Source of the DNA: Neptuniibacter marinus
Lineage (GTDB): Bacteria > Pseudomonadota > Gammaproteobacteria > Pseudomonadales > Balneatricaceae
Direction of reading: 5' to 3'
Length of the DNA: 64,000 nucleotides
Assembly (NCBI RefSeq): GCF_001597725.1
Contig: NZ_LUTR01000005.1
Location: forward strand, 62,001 to 126,000
This document shows, in pieces, positions 1 through 8,570 of the stretch. Within the stretch, counting starts at the first letter, position 1. Each line of letters opens with the position of its first letter. Made by a program: the position numbers and the translations under genes. Below the pieces are notes generated by a model. The model saw only the letters and a list, made by a program, of their open reading frames with translations, did no database searches and was not told the origin of the DNA.

Positions 1-285
1 AATAAGGGCGATTGGGCTGTCGATAAGCACTTCACCGAGGGTCAGTATCAAGATATTGCTGGGCTATGTAAGGTCGCAACGATTGAAGAGATCAAAGAAC
101 AAGGCTGGTCGCTGAACCCTGGGCGCTATGTGGGTGTAGCTGCCGGTGAAGAAGAGAATGATGAAGATTTTGTGGTTAAGTTGGAGACGCTTCAGGAGGA
201 GCTTTTGGTATTGAATTCAGAGGCTCATGAGCTGGAGCAAGCCATAGCTAACAATGTGGTGAAAGCATTAGGAACTATGTCGTGA
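1..285 (+). CDS. hsdM: Type I restriction-modification methyltransferase subunit HsdM, C-terminal end (partial)
   Basis: The reading frame is open from the first base to the TGA at 283-285 and encodes about 94 residues; the start lies outside the window. The tail contains the segment [10 protein letters not shown], which is typical of the end of HsdM adenine methyltransferases, followed by an acidic stretch and a helical C-terminus. HsdM supplies the N6-adenine methyltransferase activity of the type I complex and is needed for both modification and cleavage. The stop codon overlaps the GTG start of hsdS (GTGA at 282-285), which implies translational coupling. The catalytic motifs cannot be seen here. 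The call rests on the tail motif and on the hsdS and hsdR neighbours. Confidence 0.9.
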   Translation, partial: NKGDWAVDKHFTEGQYQDIAGLCKVATIEEIKEQGWSLNPGRYVGVAAGEEENDEDFVVKLETLQEELLVLNSEAHELEQAIANNVVKALGTMS

Positions 286-1517
286 GCCTAGAAGGTGAGG
301 TTTTTACATTGGATGAACTTGGCTATTTAGGTCGAGGAAAATCCAAACATAGACCCCGTAATGACCCCCAACTGTATGGGGGGGGGTACCCATTTGTACA
401 AACTGGTGATGTAAAGGCAGCAAACCTTTACTTGAAGAACTACTCGGGAACATATAATGATTTTGGTTTAGCTCAGAGCAAGCTTTGGAAAAAAGGCACT
501 CTTGTTATTACGATTGCAGCCAATATCGCAGAAACAGCAGTATTAGGACAGGATTCATGCTTCCCTGATAGCGTCGTTGGCTTTGAGCCAAATGAAGATA
601 AAGTTAACTCTTTTTTTATCAAATACTACATCGATCACATTAAGCGTGAAATGCAGAGTATTTCTCAAGGAACCACTCAAGACAACTTGAGTTTAGAAAA
701 ACTAAGAACTTTCAAGCTTAAAGTCCCTTGTAAGCAAAGTGTTGACAAAATCACTGAGGTTTTACTTAGTTACGACAACCTAATCGAAAATAACAACCGT
801 CGTATCGCTATTCTGGAAGAGATGGCTCAATCCCTCTACCGTGAGTGGTTTGTTAAATTTCGTTTCCCAGGGCATGACCAGTGCCAGATGGTTGATTCAC
901 CACTTGGGATGATTCCTGAGGAATGGGAGATACGAAAGCTCGAAGACGTTGCAGATGTTAACCCTGAATCCATTAAGCCTAAATCAGCACCTGAGCAAAT
1001 TCATTATATTGATATTAAAAGCGTATCCACTGGAAAAATAGACGAAGTACGCACCCTAAGCTTCTCTGAAGCGCCAAGCAGAGCAAGAAGAATAGTTAGG
1101 GATCAGGATGTTATTTGGGCTACAGTAAGACCGAACCGTAGGCAGTTTTCATATATCTGCAAGCCTATTGAAAATACGATAGCCTCAACAGGATTTGCAG
1201 TTCTTAGAGCAAAGAACATTCCTGCAAGCTATCTTTATTTCTTCACTACGACTGATAGTTTTACGTCATATCTAGTAAATCATGCTTCTGGGGCTGCATA
1301 CCCAGCAGTAAACACATCAGATTTTAATAACGCTGATATTCTGTTGCCAAGTGATGGCATTCTTGCCCAGTTTGATAATGCGGTTAAAGAAACATTGATC
1401 TTAAGTGAAAATCTTAAGCGCAAAAACGAAAATTTAAGAAAACAACGCGACCTTCTGCTCCCCAAGCTAATCAGCGGCCAGATCGATCTGAGCCAGGCAG
1501 AGCAAGCTTTAGCATGA
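282..1517 (+). CDS. hsdS: Type I restriction-modification DNA specificity subunit HsdS
   Basis: This 411-residue protein has the usual HsdS layout. There is a first target recognition domain at about residues 5-155, a central conserved helix region at about 160-195 (motif [20 protein letters not shown]), a second target recognition domain at about 205-375, and a matching C-terminal helix ([20 protein letters not shown]). The two domains read the two halves of a bipartite DNA site, and the helices act as a spacer ruler and bind two HsdM subunits. It starts with GTG overlapping the hsdM stop and is followed by a 4-base ATGA overlap with the next gene. The recognition sequence cannot be predicted by eye. 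Confidence 0.96.
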   Translation: MSLEGEVFTLDELGYLGRGKSKHRPRNDPQLYGGGYPFVQTGDVKAANLYLKNYSGTYNDFGLAQSKLWKKGTLVITIAANIAETAVLGQDSCFPDSVVGFEPNEDKVNSFFIKYYIDHIKREMQSISQGTTQDNLSLEKLRTFKLKVPCKQSVDKITEVLLSYDNLIENNNRRIAILEEMAQSLYREWFVKFRFPGHDQCQMVDSPLGMIPEEWEIRKLEDVADVNPESIKPKSAPEQIHYIDIKSVSTGKIDEVRTLSFSEAPSRARRIVRDQDVIWATVRPNRRQFSYICKPIENTIASTGFAVLRAKNIPASYLYFFTTTDSFTSYLVNHASGAAYPAVNTSDFNNADILLPSDGILAQFDNAVKETLILSENLKRKNENLRKQRDLLLPKLISGQIDLSQAEQALA

Positions 1518-2074
1518 TTATTCACTGCACTCAGAAGCTATCTGCCAAGTTAAAGAGTGCTGGCCATGCGGTAAGTACAACACCACTGGTTTCTGCTCAG
1601 TGTTCAGACAGCACAGAGAGTTCCATTGGTTCATGGCACGCTAATATCACTACAATTCAGCGTCGTCAGTGCGTGGTGTTCTGCCATGACCAGACCCGTT
1701 TTGCGCTGGTGTTGATCGGCGCTACAGCAAAAGAGCTGAAAGCAATCGATTACTGGTTTAGCGATCTGTTAGTGAACACCTTGCTGAAAGCGGGTGTTGA
1801 TCCCGTCCTGATCAAATCGACCTGTCAGCAACTACCTGCACTGCAATTTGATACAGCTTGCAACCGCTCAGTACAGGGCACACTGAATCAGTTGATTCAG
1901 GAGCTGGAATGGACTGTTCAGTATGATGGTATCTCAGTAATGGATCTACCGATTTACAGCACCTGTGTGAGATTAAGTAAGCGCCCTTGTCGAATCAAGG
2001 GCATGAAAGAAAGCGAGTGTTTCTGGCCGATAACGGAGATGGAAGCACTATTGAGAGAAGTTGCGCCAACTTAA
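1514..2074 (+). CDS. DUF6933-like protein inside the restriction operon
   Basis: This 186-residue protein starts at an ATG that overlaps the hsdS stop by 4 bases, so it belongs to the same transcript. The N-terminus ([13 protein letters not shown]), the segment GSWHANITTIQRRQCVVF and a later CNRSVQGTLNQL match the pattern I remember for the DUF6933 family. That family has no established function and is often found beside defence or toxin-type genes. There is no signal peptide or membrane segment. It is probably a small cytoplasmic accessory protein of this restriction locus. The family assignment is from memory of the motif pattern and is only moderately secure. Confidence 0.65.
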   Translation: MIIHCTQKLSAKLKSAGHAVSTTPLVSAQCSDSTESSIGSWHANITTIQRRQCVVFCHDQTRFALVLIGATAKELKAIDYWFSDLLVNTLLKAGVDPVLIKSTCQQLPALQFDTACNRSVQGTLNQLIQELEWTVQYDGISVMDLPIYSTCVRLSKRPCRIKGMKESECFWPITEMEALLREVAPT

Positions 2075-2076
2075 AA

Positions 2077-2094
2077 CACATCTGAATAGATGTG
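2077..2094. repeat. 7-bp perfect hairpin after the DUF6933-like gene
   Basis: CACATCT, a 4-base loop and AGATGTG lie two bases after the stop codon of the upstream gene. There is no T-run after it, so it may act as a transcript 3' end stabiliser, an attenuator or part of the control region of the next gene. Confidence 0.5.
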
Positions 2095-2102
2095 AAAATT
2101 GC

Positions 2103-2129
2103 CAAATGTTTAAATAAAAGCTACATTTG
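2103..2129. promoter_or_regulatory. Inverted repeat upstream of the HTH-nucleotidyltransferase gene (possible operator)
   Basis: CAAATGT at 2103-2109 and its exact reverse complement ACATTTG at 2123-2129 are separated by 13 bases, in the only non-coding gap inside the operon. The next gene encodes a winged-helix-like N-terminus, so an autoregulatory operator is a reasonable inference. No clear -35/-10 pair was recognised. Confidence 0.4.
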
Positions 2130-2175
2130 TACCTAATTTTGCAACACTTTGGTTTCTCTACATACGAGTCTATGA

Positions 2176-2775
2176 ATGTCAGCTACGCTATCGTCCATTC
2201 TGTTTAAAGATTACCGCCGCCGCGCGCTTAATCTGCTACTGCTACATCCAGATGAGCAGTTTCATGTACGTGAGGTCGCACGATTGACCGGTACGATTGC
2301 GGGTACAACTGGACGTGAGCTAAAAAAATTACAAGAGGCAGGCATTCTGAACCAGTCCCGGCGGGGGAATCATCTGCTGTATTCGGCAAATCGAGACTGC
2401 CCAATTTTTAATGAGCTGGCTGCTATTTTACGAAAAACGTCTGGCCTTGCGGATGTGCTGGCCGACGCGCTGCTGCCGATTCAGGATCAGATTAAAGCCG
2501 CGTTTGTGTTTGGCTCTGTTGCCAGCGGTAAAGCGAGTGCGCAAAGTGATGTTGACCTGTGCATCATTGGTGATGTTTCGTTTTCTGCCGTGGTCAATTG
2601 CTTGTATGATACACAGGATATATTGGGGCGAGAGATCAACCCGAAATGCTTCTCAGTGGAAGAGTGGCAGTTGCAGTGTACTGACCCATCAGTATTTATG
2701 GAGGAGCTGCTGCACAAGGATGTTATCAATATCATAGGAGACAGGGATGACCTTAGAGAATCTGTTAGGGATTAG
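2176..2775 (+). CDS. HTH-fused nucleotidyltransferase (MNT-like), possible antitoxin partner
   Basis: This 199-residue protein has two parts. Residues about 10-75 look like a winged helix-turn-helix (FHVREVARLTG, then ELKKLQEAGIL and a wing-like segment). Residues about 95-190 carry a pol-beta-type nucleotidyltransferase motif, FGSVASGKASAQSDVDL, with the G-S and D-x-D residues that bind nucleotide and metal. Proteins of this minimal class often pair with HEPN proteins, and some MNT antitoxins AMPylate their HEPN toxin. The downstream gene overlaps it by 29 bases and looks HEPN-like, which supports a two-gene unit. The pair lies between hsdS and hsdR. Its function here is not shown by the sequence. 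Confidence 0.8.
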   Translation: MSATLSSILFKDYRRRALNLLLLHPDEQFHVREVARLTGTIAGTTGRELKKLQEAGILNQSRRGNHLLYSANRDCPIFNELAAILRKTSGLADVLADALLPIQDQIKAAFVFGSVASGKASAQSDVDLCIIGDVSFSAVVNCLYDTQDILGREINPKCFSVEEWQLQCTDPSVFMEELLHKDVINIIGDRDDLRESVRD

Positions 2776-3202
2776 GCTGGAAACAATCAGTGCTGATCCG
2801 GGGATGATTCAAAAGCTGCTTCAAGCGGCGGCTTCCAGCCTTAAGGACGCATCGATTGAAGCGTTAAGTAATGAAACGCGCTTTGATGTGGCTTATAAAG
2901 CGATCATGCAGCTAGCTAATGCCGCATTACAAGCAAATGGCTTTCGAACACTCACCAGTGTGCCAGGCCATCATCAAACAATGATTCAGTCTTTACCAAA
3001 AACCATTGGTTTACCTCGCGAGCGTATGATTGAGCTCGATACTTTGCGTAAACAACGAAACCTTGCTGATTATTCTGGCGCGTTAGTGACCGATAAAGAA
3101 TGTGATAGCTGCATAATGTTAGCCCAAGAGCTGTATACCCTCGTCGAACAATGGCTATTGAACAACAAGCCGCAGTTATTGAATGAAAAAACGGAATATT
3201 AA
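2747..3202 (+). CDS. HEPN-like helical protein paired with the nucleotidyltransferase
   Basis: This 151-residue, all-helical-looking protein starts inside the end of the nucleotidyltransferase gene, with a clear AGGAGACAGG ribosome site before its ATG. The segment LRKQRNLADYSG resembles the C-terminal HEPN signature in position, but the histidine of the R-x4-6-H ribonuclease motif is replaced by tyrosine. It may therefore be a non-nuclease HEPN or a related scaffold or target protein rather than an active toxin. In known systems the HEPN protein is neutralised by its nucleotidyltransferase partner. The family call comes from the motif and the gene pairing. An unrelated helical protein is possible. 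Confidence 0.65.
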   Translation: MTLENLLGIRLETISADPGMIQKLLQAAASSLKDASIEALSNETRFDVAYKAIMQLANAALQANGFRTLTSVPGHHQTMIQSLPKTIGLPRERMIELDTLRKQRNLADYSGALVTDKECDSCIMLAQELYTLVEQWLLNNKPQLLNEKTEY

Positions 3203-3216
3203 GTTGTTGGATTAAT

Positions 3217-6200
3217 ATGACTTACACAGAAGACGGACTTATTGAACAACCTGCTATAAACCTGTTCGGCCAGTTGGATTGGCAAACAGTGACCTGCTGG
3301 GAAGAAACCTTTGCCGAGGAAGGTCAGGCTGAAGGCCAGCCAATAGGCAGGGAAACCCGTTCGGATGTTATTCTCTATAGTCGCCTGCGTAGTGCTTTAA
3401 CCCATATTAACCCCGATATTCCAGAACGTATTCTACAAGAAGCCATCGATGAGATAGCACGTGACCGTAGTGCGATGAGCCCAATTGCAGCGAACGAAGA
3501 GGTCTATGGACTGCTAAAAGATGGTTATGACTACATTAGCCATGCTGAAGATGAAGAGGACTGTACGGTTCGCTTTATCGACTGGCAGCAGCCTCAAAGC
3601 AATGACTTCCTGCTTTGTAGTCAGATGACTATCAGCGGTGAAATAGAGAACCGCCGCCCTGATCTTTTAGGCTTTGTTAATGGCTTACCTTTGCTGTTTA
3701 TCGAGCTTAAAGCCAGCCATAAAGAGCTGATAAATGGCTATAAAGATAATCTTAAAGATTACCGCAACACTATCCCGCAACTCTTTGTATTTAATCAGAT
3801 AATCATTATATCAAACGGCATTCAGTCTCGCGTAGGTACTATATCCAGCCAGTGGGAACACTTTGCCGAGTGGAAGAAGGTTGAGTCCGAATCAGAGCCT
3901 CGGAAAGTCAGTTTAGAGGTGGCTATTCGCGGCGTGTGTGAGCAGCACAGACTGCTGGATATTGTTGAGAACTATGTACTCTATGTCCGTGCTAAAGAGA
4001 CCATCAAGATTGTAGCCAAGTACCACCAGTACTTAGGTGTAAATCAGGCGCTGCTTGGATTAGATTCAGTCGAGCAGAAAGCAGGCGGAAAACTAACAAA
4101 AGGGCAGCTGGGTGTTTTTTGGCATACCCAGGGGAGTGGTAAAAGCTTCTCAATGGTGTTTTTTACCCGTAAGGCCTTCCGATGCTTCACTGGGAACTGG
4201 ACCTTTGTGCTGGTAACTGACCGTACTGATCTGGATGATCAGATCTACAAGACGTTCAATGCTGCAGGCATGATCACTGAGGCTTGTCAGGCCGATTCTG
4301 GTGCTGAACTTAAGCAATTGCTCGCTGAAGACCACCGTTTCGTCTTTACTCTGATCCAGAAGTTTAAAGGGGATGAGAAGGGCGATTACCCCGTGTTGTC
4401 TGAGCGGGATGACATTATTGTGATTACCGATGAGGCCCATCGTAGCCAGTATGATTCGCTGGCAATGAATATGCGTAAAGCGATGCCTAATGCTTCGTTT
4501 ATGGCTTTTACGGGGACACCATTACTCTCTGGCGAAGAGAAAACCCGTGAAGTGTTTGGTGATTATGTATCAACCTATAACTTCTCAGATGCAGTAGATG
4601 ATGGTGCGACTCTGCCTCTCTATTACGAAAACCGCGTGCCCGAAGTCACTTTGCTGGCAGATAACATTGGTGAACAGATCGCTGAAATTCTGGATGATGC
4701 AGACCTGAGCGAAGATCAGGAATCGAAGTTAGAAACAGAATTCGCAAAGCAGTATCACATCATTACACGCGAAGACCGCCTTGAAGAGATCGCTGAAGAC
4801 TTGGTAAACCACTATATCAACCGCGAGCCCTTTAAAGATGGCCGATTAGGCAAGGCAATGGTGGTGTCCATTGATAAAGCCACGGCTATTCGTATGTATG
4901 ATCAGGTTCAGAAGGCATGGAAGAAGAAGCTATCCAGTCTACAGCTACAGGCAAAACACCTGTCAGGCTCTCGACTTGTCAGAATTGAATACCAGATTGA
5001 GCATATGCAGTCTGCTGATATGGCGGTGGTTGTGTCAGGCGGCCAGAACGATGATGAAAAGCTGGCTAAACGTGGCTTGGATTACAAAATCCATCGGGAG
5101 CGTTTTGTTAAAGAGAAGCTGGATGAGAAGTTTAAAGACCCCGATGACGATCTAAGAATTGTGTTTGTTTGTGCTATGTGGCTAACAGGTTTTGACGCAC
5201 CTTCGGTTTCGACCCTGTATATCGACAAGCCTTTAAAAAGCCACACGCTGATGCAAACCATTGCCAGAGCCAACCGAGTTTACCCTGGCAAACCTGCAGG
5301 CCAGATCGTTGATTACATCAATATCTTCGGAGCCCTACAGCATGCGTTGGGCCTCTACGGGGGTGGCGTTACTGAAGAGCAGGGGACTTATACCGTTGAT
5401 ACCCCTGCTAGGGATAAATCAGAGCTGCTTTCTGCGCTTAAGACAGCGATCACTGATCTGGTCATTTATCTGAAGAAATGTGATATCGATCTTCAGGCGA
5501 TTCTCGATGCGCCTGCAACAGATTTCACCAAGCTAACGTTGCTCGATGAAGCCAGTGAAATACTCCTAAATCCTGAGTATAAAGAGGAATTTGTTGCATT
5601 CCTGAGGCAAATAAACCGCATCTTTAAAGCCATATTGCCTGATGATAGTGCAACCGAATACACGCCACACCGTATTGCCATTAACGTTATCTATAAGCAG
5701 ATGCGTGAGAAATCAGGTCTCAGTATTGATGACGAAGATGTATTAGATGTAGTTCGTAATCAGGTTAATGAACTGCTGGATGAATCTATTGAAACAATCA
5801 ATATAAACAGCAACTTACCTGAACCTATTAATATCGCGGGTATCGACTTTGATGCACTGGCAGAGATGGTTTCGCGGATAACCACCCCGAAACAGTCTGA
5901 TGCAGAACGCCTGAAAAACATCATTGAACGAAAGCTTCAGCCAATGATTATGCGTAACCGCACACGTCAGGATTTGCAGCAGAAGTTTATGGATATGGTC
6001 GAGGAATACAATCTCGGTGCCTATAACGCTGAGGAACTGTTCAGACGGCTTGAAGAGTTTATCCGTGAGCTGAATGTAGAAGATAAACGAACTGTTAAGG
6101 AAGGCCTTACAGAGGAAGAACTTGCGATCTTTGATCTGCTATTAGAAGACGTAACGCTATCTGATAAAGAACGAACTAAAGTAAAAGCCATCGCAAAGAT

Positions 6201-6408
6201 GCTTATCAGTAATATGCAGGACGCTCTCGTTATCGATTGGCGTAAAAAACAGCGAACCAAAGCCAAGATCAAAAACCTGATCGAAGAGGTCTTAGATGAG
6301 CTTCCAGAAGCTTACGATGATGACCTATGGCCAAAGGCATGCTCAGAAGTCTTTATGCACGTTTATGAGAAATACCCTGGTCAGGGTCAGAGCGTTTACG
6401 TACATTAA
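3217..6408 (+). CDS. hsdR: Type I restriction endonuclease motor subunit HsdR
   Basis: This 1063-residue protein shows the HsdR order. There is an N-terminal PD-(D/E)xK nuclease at about residues 147-167 (RRPDLLGF, then FIELKA), a Walker A motif near residue 303 (HTQGSGKS), a DEAH box near 404 (ITDEAHRSQY), and an FTGTP motif near 430. A second RecA-like domain follows (CAMWLTGFDAPS, then QTIARANRVYPGK), and then a long helical C-terminus. It translocates DNA using ATP and cleaves at random sites when the HsdS target is unmethylated. It begins 14 bases after the HEPN-like gene and closes the operon. The key residues are present, so it is probably active. Confidence 0.96.
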   Translation: MTYTEDGLIEQPAINLFGQLDWQTVTCWEETFAEEGQAEGQPIGRETRSDVILYSRLRSALTHINPDIPERILQEAIDEIARDRSAMSPIAANEEVYGLLKDGYDYISHAEDEEDCTVRFIDWQQPQSNDFLLCSQMTISGEIENRRPDLLGFVNGLPLLFIELKASHKELINGYKDNLKDYRNTIPQLFVFNQIIIISNGIQSRVGTISSQWEHFAEWKKVESESEPRKVSLEVAIRGVCEQHRLLDIVENYVLYVRAKETIKIVAKYHQYLGVNQALLGLDSVEQKAGGKLTKGQLGVFWHTQGSGKSFSMVFFTRKAFRCFTGNWTFVLVTDRTDLDDQIYKTFNAAGMITEACQADSGAELKQLLAEDHRFVFTLIQKFKGDEKGDYPVLSERDDIIVITDEAHRSQYDSLAMNMRKAMPNASFMAFTGTPLLSGEEKTREVFGDYVSTYNFSDAVDDGATLPLYYENRVPEVTLLADNIGEQIAEILDDADLSEDQESKLETEFAKQYHIITREDRLEEIAEDLVNHYINREPFKDGRLGKAMVVSIDKATAIRMYDQVQKAWKKKLSSLQLQAKHLSGSRLVRIEYQIEHMQSADMAVVVSGGQNDDEKLAKRGLDYKIHRERFVKEKLDEKFKDPDDDLRIVFVCAMWLTGFDAPSVSTLYIDKPLKSHTLMQTIARANRVYPGKPAGQIVDYINIFGALQHALGLYGGGVTEEQGTYTVDTPARDKSELLSALKTAITDLVIYLKKCDIDLQAILDAPATDFTKLTLLDEASEILLNPEYKEEFVAFLRQINRIFKAILPDDSATEYTPHRIAINVIYKQMREKSGLSIDDEDVLDVVRNQVNELLDESIETININSNLPEPINIAGIDFDALAEMVSRITTPKQSDAERLKNIIERKLQPMIMRNRTRQDLQQKFMDMVEEYNLGAYNAEELFRRLEEFIRELNVEDKRTVKEGLTEEELAIFDLLLEDVTLSDKERTKVKAIAKMLISNMQDALVIDWRKKQRTKAKIKNLIEEVLDELPEAYDDDLWPKACSEVFMHVYEKYPGQGQSVYVH

Positions 6409-6422
6409 TATCCAATAAGTCG

Positions 6423-6451
6423 AAAGAGCAGCGTGCGCTAGGTTGCTCTTT
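6423..6451 (+). terminator. Hairpin downstream of hsdR
   Basis: AAAGAGCA and TGCTCTTT form an 8-bp stem around a GC-rich loop, 15 bases after the hsdR stop. The T-run is short, so this is a weak intrinsic terminator candidate. Confidence 0.5.
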
Positions 6452-6754
6452 ACGACACTTTACCCGCGAAATAGAATTCTTCGAAGCTCTCCGCACGATC
6501 TAATTTAACCCTGAATAAGCCTAAATGCGGAAAAGATTGGACGGTGGTTTTTATACTCACGCTTTAGTACTGCAATCAAATACGCAACTGGCGGGGCTTG
6601 TGGGCATTTTCACAAGTACAAACTTTTCCAAACTTAGTTTGGATGTGGATTGGATAGCACAGGCTTCATTGTTAATGCCTAAATACACATCACAGATTCA
6701 CTAAACTGGACAAAGAGTCATTTGAATCTGAAAACAACAAAAGGGCAAACCAGT

Positions 6755-6822
6755 CTATAGCCAAATAATTATCCTATTTAACATAATATATATTATGCGA
6801 ATATATCATTATGGCTATATAG
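6755..6822. repeat. Nested inverted-repeat element with a 16-bp perfect palindrome
   Basis: CTATAGCCA at 6755-6763 pairs imperfectly with TGGCTATATAG at 6812-6822. Inside lies CATAATATATATTATG at 6782-6797, which equals its own reverse complement over all 16 bases. The flanks between also show partial symmetry. The element lies in non-coding AT-rich DNA. It could be a regulator-binding site, a cruciform or the scar of a mobile element. Confidence 0.55.
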
Positions 6823-6938
6823 GGGACTACAGATTAGCTAATGCTTACTATTATTTGGATTAATTTGTTTTTTAGCGCTGATTATTGAGCTATTAACTCG
6901 CTCAATTTCGCGGCTATGCGTGGTAATTTAAGCTCGCT

Positions 6939-7220
6939 TTAGGCGTGAGACACTGGCGTATCTGGTGCTTGATAGCTGCACAGTAACGCTGGATGGAGGT
7001 TTATAAATTCGCCAGTTATATCCGATTCAACAACAAGCATCGAGGGTTCTGCTGCTACTGCACGAAGCTTGGCGACAACCTCATAAGCTTGGTATTTGTG
7101 TAATTTAAATGTATTGGATTCATATAGATCGGCATCTAACATAACGCTATCCCCAATGGAGATCTCATTCCAAAGAAACTCGGTTTCCATATGCAGCTCA
7201 GTAAAATCTAAATCGCTCAT
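6939..7220 (-). CDS. Small hypothetical protein beside the response regulator
   Basis: I do not recognise this 93-residue acidic protein. It has no signal peptide, membrane segment or cysteine pair. The start ATG is preceded by AAGGTGG at good spacing, which supports a real gene. It lies 30 bases downstream of the LuxR-type response regulator on the same strand, so the two are probably co-transcribed. A middle stretch (LHKYQAYEVVAKL) and alternating hydrophobic residues suggest a compact alpha/beta fold, perhaps a PilZ-like or KOW-like barrel, but this cannot be decided by reading. Confidence 0.6.
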   Translation of the reverse strand: MSDLDFTELHMETEFLWNEISIGDSVMLDADLYESNTFKLHKYQAYEVVAKLRAVAAEPSMLVVESDITGEFINLHPALLCSYQAPDTPVSHA

Positions 7221-7250
7221 GGTGTATCCACCTTATGAGTTGTTATATTT

Positions 7251-7925
7251 TTAAGCTTGGACGATACCGTGACGAATTGCGAGGTGGACTAGCTCTGAAT
7301 TATTACTGATAGTCAGTTTTCTAAAAATATTAGTGCGGTGTGCGTGTACAGTTTTAGGACTTAGGAATATCTCTTCAGCAACCTGCGAAACAGTCCTGCC
7401 CTCTGCAAGCAAAGCAAAGACTTGAAGCTCACGTTTAGTCAAACTACTAATAGACGCGGCCTCAGTAGAACCATCACCATTAATTCGGGTGCGCATCTCC
7501 TCAGTGATATACTCTTCACCATTATGTATTGCTTTAACAGCGGCTAATAGTTCATCAGGTGCGCAGCGCTTAGTAAGAAACCCTTTAGCGCCCGCATTAA
7601 CTACATGAGCAGGAAACGGATCAATCTCCATTGCAGTTAACACAAGTACTTTAGCTTTAGTATCATGGGAGATTATTCTTCGGATTGCTTCCAATCCGCC
7701 ATTTAGATTATGACAAGCCTCATCGCTAGCAGACGAGTCGTTAGGCATATTTAAGTCCATAACAACAACATCAGGCGCGTGAGTAGCATACATATCACAT
7801 GCAGACTGGCCGTTATCCGCTTCGCCCACTATCTCAATGCTATCATCAGATATTAGCAAACGTTGAAATCCCGCCCTTACCAAAGGATGGTCATCAACAA
7901 GGAGAATCTTAATTGGATCAGTCAT
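7251..7925 (-). CDS. NarL/FixJ-type response regulator (REC-LuxR HTH)
   Basis: This 224-residue protein has an N-terminal receiver domain with the acidic pair D11-D12, the phosphoacceptor D57 in VVMDLNMP, T97 and K119. A C-terminal LuxR helix-turn-helix follows at about residues 158-220 (LTKRELQVFALLAEG, then LSPKTVHAHRTNIFRKL). It resembles the GacA/UvrY group in its GAKGFLTK segment. An insertion of about 13 residues (62-74) lies directly after the phosphorylation loop, where most relatives have only MGGLEA. No sensor kinase gene is adjacent. It probably controls transcription after phosphorylation by an unlinked kinase. Confidence 0.93.
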   Translation of the reverse strand: MTDPIKILLVDDHPLVRAGFQRLLISDDSIEIVGEADNGQSACDMYATHAPDVVVMDLNMPNDSSASDEACHNLNGGLEAIRRIISHDTKAKVLVLTAMEIDPFPAHVVNAGAKGFLTKRCAPDELLAAVKAIHNGEEYITEEMRTRINGDGSTEAASISSLTKRELQVFALLAEGRTVSQVAEEIFLSPKTVHAHRTNIFRKLTISNNSELVHLAIRHGIVQA

Positions 7926-7967
7926 CTATTTTCCTGTAATTTGCTTTATTATATGCTCTTGTTGTTT

Positions 7968-7996
7968 TTTGAGATTGTTTATTTAGAAACAACAAG
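7968..7996. repeat. 10-bp inverted repeat upstream of the response regulator
   Basis: CTTGTTGTTT at 7968-7977 and AAACAACAAG at 7987-7996 are exact reverse complements separated by 9 bases. They lie between the response regulator and its upstream neighbour. There is no T-run on the minus strand, so this may be an operator or a weak terminator of the 149-residue gene. Confidence 0.4.
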
Positions 7997-8030
7997 TTAG
8001 ATGATAAATATTAAGCTTGTTCTTGCAAGG

Positions 8031-8480
8031 CTATACATCCTCGTCGGGTAGAATTGCATCTGCCCCTTTATAGACATCATGGCAATTGATATCTAACGCG
8101 CCTGCACTTGAGATCTCTTCGTCTGAAACACTTGCAGGCAAAGCAACCAGTTCATCACTATACCCGATAAGCTGTATGCCTTCGTTTTTACAATGTTTCA
8201 AAACCTTTTCTAAGGCCTTGATAACGGTAATCTGCCGACTATTAAGCAAGCCGGAGCTCAGTGCTTTATTCTTAGGCTTACTGGTTACCTGTCTTATAGC
8301 GTAACCGCCCTCATCCAGAAGCTGAACGGTAACATTCTTGAGTTTCTCTTTGATTAAGAGCTTCTTTGAACGCTCAAATGTCCCTGTATCCTGACAACAG
8401 ACAGCATCCTCAGAACCGCATTCATGCAGCGCATCCAATATCACTACATCTTCAGCTTCAAGATTTAAAACTATATCCAT
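8031..8480 (-). CDS. Hypothetical 149-residue protein
   Basis: I do not recognise this protein. It starts with MDIVLNLEAEDVVIL, contains a cysteine pair (AVCCQD) near residue 28, a basic central part rich in lysine, and an acidic C-terminus ending LPDEDV. There is no signal peptide or membrane segment, so it should be cytoplasmic. It sits between the KfrA-like gene and the response regulator, all on the minus strand with gaps of about 90-105 bases, so they may be separate transcription units. Hydrophobic periodicity looks like a normal folded protein. No motif allows a functional call. Confidence 0.6.
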   Translation of the reverse strand: MDIVLNLEAEDVVILDALHECGSEDAVCCQDTGTFERSKKLLIKEKLKNVTVQLLDEGGYAIRQVTSKPKNKALSSGLLNSRQITVIKALEKVLKHCKNEGIQLIGYSDELVALPASVSDEEISSAGALDINCHDVYKGADAILPDEDV

Positions 8481-8570
8481 ATTAATTAGATACCTAAGAA
8501 AGCCAGAATGGAGGTTAAGTTACATAGATCAAATACAAGCATATAGATTAACATTCCTCTGGGTTTTGCA

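Larger units (their letters stand above)
6409..6938. other. 530-bp AT-rich region without a gene
   Basis: No open frame longer than about 60 codons with a ribosome site was found here. It holds the hsdR hairpin near its start and a nested palindromic element at 6755-6822. It separates the plus-strand restriction operon from a block of minus-strand genes and may mark the edge of a transferred segment. Confidence 0.6.
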
